A stretch of DNA of 64,000 bases from NCBI GenBank assembly GCA_020444075.1, contig JAHLLR010000014.1, positions 1 to 64,000 on the forward strand, in the 5' to 3' direction. The notes under the pieces were generated by a model. It had not been told where the DNA came from and ran no database searches. It saw only the letters and a program-made list of their open reading frames with translations. The position numbers and the translations under genes were made by a program. This DNA comes from Deltaproteobacteria bacterium. GTDB taxonomy: Bacteria > Desulfobacterota > Desulfobacteria > Desulfobacterales > Desulfosarcinaceae. Shown piece by piece: positions 61,392-64,000 of this stretch (its first letter is position 1; every line of letters begins with the position of its first letter).

Positions 61392-63833
61392 CTACATGTA
61401 AAAGGCATAAGTCATCGCCACCAGAATGAAAATATAGATGATCGCCAGCAGACTCCCGACTTTTATATAGTCCCTGGTCCGGTATGCCCCGGGGCCCATG
61501 TACAGTGCGTTGACCTGGTGAGTCGGGAGGATAAAGGAGTTGGAAACCCCCAGACCCACGACAATGGCCGCCACGCGCGGGTCCACGCCGATCTGGGTGG
61601 CTATGGAAATGCCCAGGGGAACGAGCAGCGTGCAGGCGCCGACATTCGAAATGACCATGGTAAACCCACAACTCAGCGTGGCCAGGACAATCAGGAACAG
61701 CAACGGAGACATGAGCGAACCGAGCCCGAGGACGATGCCTCTGGCGATCCATTCCGCCGTGCCTGTCTGATCCATGGCCATCCCCAGAGGTATAAGCCCT
61801 CCCAGCAAAAAGACGGTGCGCCAATCTACCGCGCGGTAGGCTTCATTGATGGTTACGACCCGGGTCATGATCATGCCGACGGCACCCAGCATGAGACAGA
61901 CCGACAGCGGAATCGGATTATACGGTCGGTTTTGAAAATAGAAACTCGACAGAATCATCAAAAAAAGCGCCGCCAAAAAGCAGGTCAGCGCCCAGCCTGA
62001 TTTTTCAGGCTTATGGAACTCTTTTTCAAAGGGCGTAATAATGATCAGGTTATGGTGAAGGTCTTCCAGGGCGTGCAATTGCTCCCAGGTTCCGTGTACG
62101 AGGACTGCATCGCCGGCCTGCAGGGGGCGATCCGCCAGGAGCCGGTAGTAGGTTTTGCCGGATTGATGGATAGCCAGGGGTGTCAGTCCGAATGTCTCAC
62201 GAAATCGAATTTCCCTGATCGTTCTGCCGATGAGGCTGGAGCGGGGGGAGACCACCCCCTCGACCATCCCTGCCAGTGACGGGTTGAACATATTATCTTT
62301 GAATATTTCAGGTTCCGCTTTCAGGACCAGGCCGAAATCCCTTACGAATCGTGCGACGGCTTTCACCGGACCGTAAACACACAGGATGTGGCCCGGTTCG
62401 ATCGCACTCTCTGGAATCGGGGCGATGTCGGTTGTACCGTCGGATTTGGCCGAGGCCACGATGTTCACCAGAAAACGCCGGCGAATCTGCCTTACCGACT
62501 GCGGTCGAAAGGCCGGTTGGAAATTTTCCGGCACCGCAATCTCGAACGGTCCCTTAATCAACGGGTAGGAGCCGAGGATCCCCGTTTCATCACAGCCGGT
62601 TTCGTTGGGGCGGCATCCGGACGCGTGCTCGGAACGCCCAGCCAGCACACGCATGCCAACCGTGGACAGGTAGGCAATACCTCCGACAACCAAGGCGAGA
62701 CCGATGGGAGTCAATTCCAGAAAACTGAATTTGGGCATTCCCGGCGGCAGAATATCGTTGAGCAGGATCAGGGGGCTTGTACCGATCATGGTCAGGGTAC
62801 CGCCCAGTATCGCTGCCATGCCAATGGGCATGAGCACACGGGAAATAGGAATTTTAAGCCTATAGGAGGCGACCAACCGGATGGCGGGTAAAAAGAGCAC
62901 GGCCGCACCGGTATTTTGCATCACACTCGATATGACCGCGATCAAACTTGAAAAAATCACGGTGAGTCGACGAGAACTCATGCCGACGGTTTTCAGCAGC
63001 GGTTGGATCATACGATTGACCAGACCGGCCCGGTTTAACCCGTAGCTGATGATCATCACCCCGATGATGGCTACCACAGCGTTGCTGCTGAGGCCTTTAA
63101 ACGTGTCCCGGGCGTTCAGCAACCCCAGTTCGGGAAGCAATACCATCATGGCCATGGCGACGACGTCCACACGCACCCATTCCACGATAAAGAAAAAGAT
63201 GGCGGCCGCAATGACCGTCAGCATCAACAGTTTCGTTTTGAGATGGGTATCGACTTCAAACGGTAAACGGATATTGCCCATGTCCTGGATCTTGTTTCCG
63301 TCCGGGGTGGCCAACTCTGCGTAAATGTCCAACCAAAACGAGTGCTTACCTGAAATCGTTCTCGAGTTGACGCGATATTCAACCTCCGCTGTCAGTGGCT
63401 GCGAATCGGGTTCGGCGGGCAGCGCAAATTTTACCAAAATATGCTGGTGGGGCCTGTCCGGGTCGTGCTTATCGATAAATGCGATGCCGCTGTTGTCCGG
63501 AGAGGCGATCCAGATGGCCAGCGGCGTGATAACGCTGCGGTCCCAAAGGGGAACGTTTTCGGAGGTTCCTTCCGGCGCCTTGAGGCGGGCCTCGAGTTCA
63601 AACCTGCCCGTTTCGCCGGCAATCAATGTATTCAGCTGTTTTTTCATCTGAACAGAAACAAAACGAGGAGACCGCGAAGGGGAGGGCGAGCCTGAAGCGT
63701 CCGGCTGCTTCGCGAATGACTGCGCAAGTGCCAACGCTTCCTCAAAAGTGTGGTTGGAAATGAAAGGATTGACGACGATAACCGCAGGAACGGCCAAACA
63801 GACAACAAAAATGAGCCATTTTAAGGTTCGCAT
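61392..63833 (-). CDS. SLC13/DASS-type permease with extracytoplasmic and TrkA-C-like domains
   Basis: An 813-residue membrane protein. Residues 1-25 form a signal anchor; about 30-200 are a probably extracytoplasmic, beta-rich domain; from about 200 on there are ten or more membrane helices of the SLC13/CitMHS type (QNTGAAVLFLPAIRLVASY, IGTSPLILLNDILPPGMPKFSF, DWRTVFLLGGLIPLGMAMDQTG, VLPTHQ-like FILPTHQVNALYMGPG). Between the two halves are TrkA-C-like segments (EGVVSPRSSLIGRTIREIRFRETFGLTPLAIHQSG). Related carriers move sulfate, molybdate or dicarboxylates. The start was taken at 63833; a GTG at 63908 is open. It is convergent with the OYE gene. Confidence 0.82.
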   Translation of the reverse strand: MRTLKWLIFVVCLAVPAVIVVNPFISNHTFEEALALAQSFAKQPDASGSPSPSRSPRFVSVQMKKQLNTLIAGETGRFELEARLKAPEGTSENVPLWDRSVITPLAIWIASPDNSGIAFIDKHDPDRPHQHILVKFALPAEPDSQPLTAEVEYRVNSRTISGKHSFWLDIYAELATPDGNKIQDMGNIRLPFEVDTHLKTKLLMLTVIAAAIFFFIVEWVRVDVVAMAMMVLLPELGLLNARDTFKGLSSNAVVAIIGVMIISYGLNRAGLVNRMIQPLLKTVGMSSRRLTVIFSSLIAVISSVMQNTGAAVLFLPAIRLVASYRLKIPISRVLMPIGMAAILGGTLTMIGTSPLILLNDILPPGMPKFSFLELTPIGLALVVGGIAYLSTVGMRVLAGRSEHASGCRPNETGCDETGILGSYPLIKGPFEIAVPENFQPAFRPQSVRQIRRRFLVNIVASAKSDGTTDIAPIPESAIEPGHILCVYGPVKAVARFVRDFGLVLKAEPEIFKDNMFNPSLAGMVEGVVSPRSSLIGRTIREIRFRETFGLTPLAIHQSGKTYYRLLADRPLQAGDAVLVHGTWEQLHALEDLHHNLIIITPFEKEFHKPEKSGWALTCFLAALFLMILSSFYFQNRPYNPIPLSVCLMLGAVGMIMTRVVTINEAYRAVDWRTVFLLGGLIPLGMAMDQTGTAEWIARGIVLGLGSLMSPLLFLIVLATLSCGFTMVISNVGACTLLVPLGISIATQIGVDPRVAAIVVGLGVSNSFILPTHQVNALYMGPGAYRTRDYIKVGSLLAIIYIFILVAMTYAFYM

Positions 63834-63901
63834 GGATTTAATCTTATCACGAACACGATGGCATTTCAAAAAAATAGATGACCTTGAAAGTTCGAAACGG
63901 C

Positions 63902-64000
63902 CTACCACCGCGGCTGAAGGGAGCGGATGAAGGACACCTCGTTGCGGTAGCGCGCGATGGTGCGCCGGTGGGCGGGAATGGGATTCGGTGGCGTTGGCGG
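63902..64000 (-). CDS. 3' end of an unidentified gene (partial)
   Basis: The minus strand is open from the window edge to a TAG at 63902, giving 32 residues that end RRTIARYRNEVSFIRSLQPRW. The RRTIARYRNE piece resembles a recognition helix, as at the C terminus of RpoN-like or other DNA-binding proteins. Too short to name, and possibly not coding. Confidence 0.3.
   Translation of the reverse strand, partial: PPTPPNPIPAHRRTIARYRNEVSFIRSLQPRW

Overview
The window looks like chromosome of a strictly anaerobic, GC-rich member of the Desulfobacterota (former Deltaproteobacteria), most likely a sulfate reducer or syntroph. This is inferred from an NADH:quinone oxidoreductase operon, many 4Fe-4S proteins, a B12-dependent acyl-CoA mutase pathway, a mercury-methylation locus (arsR-hgcA-hgcB) and the style of the intergenic repeats. 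No tRNA, rRNA, CRISPR array or intact insertion sequence was seen.

Layout. 1-1.75 kb is a more AT-rich edge region holding a cut-off serine hydrolase (beta-lactamase fold), a short Schlafen/AlbA_2-type protein whose tail runs into an inverted-repeat element, and a palindrome. 1.9-11.2 kb (minus strand) is a complex I operon, nuoA-nuoBCD (triple fusion)-nuoE-nuoF-nuoG-nuoH-nuoI, that stops before nuoJ-N. 11.5-15.0 kb (plus) has a sigma-54 activator without a sensory domain, two small proteins and a winged-helix/ferredoxin protein. 15.1-20.6 kb (minus) holds a 1210-residue DUF748/AsmA-like protein, a class V aminotransferase and a YkgJ-type cysteine-cluster protein. 20.9-22.9 kb has a DUF362 ferredoxin, a small membrane protein and a cyclic-nucleotide-binding protein. 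23.0-27.2 kb (minus) is a tightly coupled operon: five-S1-domain protein, thioredoxin reductase, PagL-like lipid A deacylase, AI-2E-family permease. 27.5-29.9 kb has Hsp20, a hemerythrin, a 49-residue twin-CX3C protein and an RlmK-like methyltransferase. 30.1-32.5 kb (minus) pairs a UroD-like protein with an MFS carrier.

32.8-36.4 kb (plus) is a four-gene operon of a biotin-synthase-like radical SAM enzyme with a complete NitT/TauT-type ABC importer; its substrate is unknown and it is the best candidate here for an undescribed pathway. 36.4-42.7 kb is a TolC/RND efflux system in divergent arrangement. 42.8-53.3 kb is an acyl-CoA catabolic cluster: TetR regulator, acyl-CoA dehydrogenase, IcmF (fused isobutyryl-CoA mutase), thiolase, 3-hydroxybutyryl-CoA dehydrogenase, XRE-cupin regulator, second acyl-CoA dehydrogenase, ACT-domain protein. 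Together they could take isobutyrate or butyrate to acetyl-CoA, but the enoyl-CoA hydratase and ETF must lie elsewhere.

53.4-56.0 kb carries a small membrane protein and then arsR-hgcA-hgcB. The HgcA cap-helix motif NVWCAAGK and the HgcB Cys73 and C-terminal Cys pair are all present, so methylmercury formation is predicted. 56.0-63.9 kb holds a DUF6485 protein, an HD-domain protein, an M3-like metallopeptidase, SurE, a zinc-ribbon Nudix hydrolase, an Old Yellow Enzyme and an SLC13-type permease with an extracytoplasmic domain.

At least three families of non-coding dispersed repeats occur between genes: a degenerate octamer-built inverted repeat (four copies), a REP-like element with a CGTAGC hairpin (three copies) and a hairpin element near 27.3 and 38.1 kb (two copies). 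Several widespread proteobacterial intergenic repeats occur as single copies.
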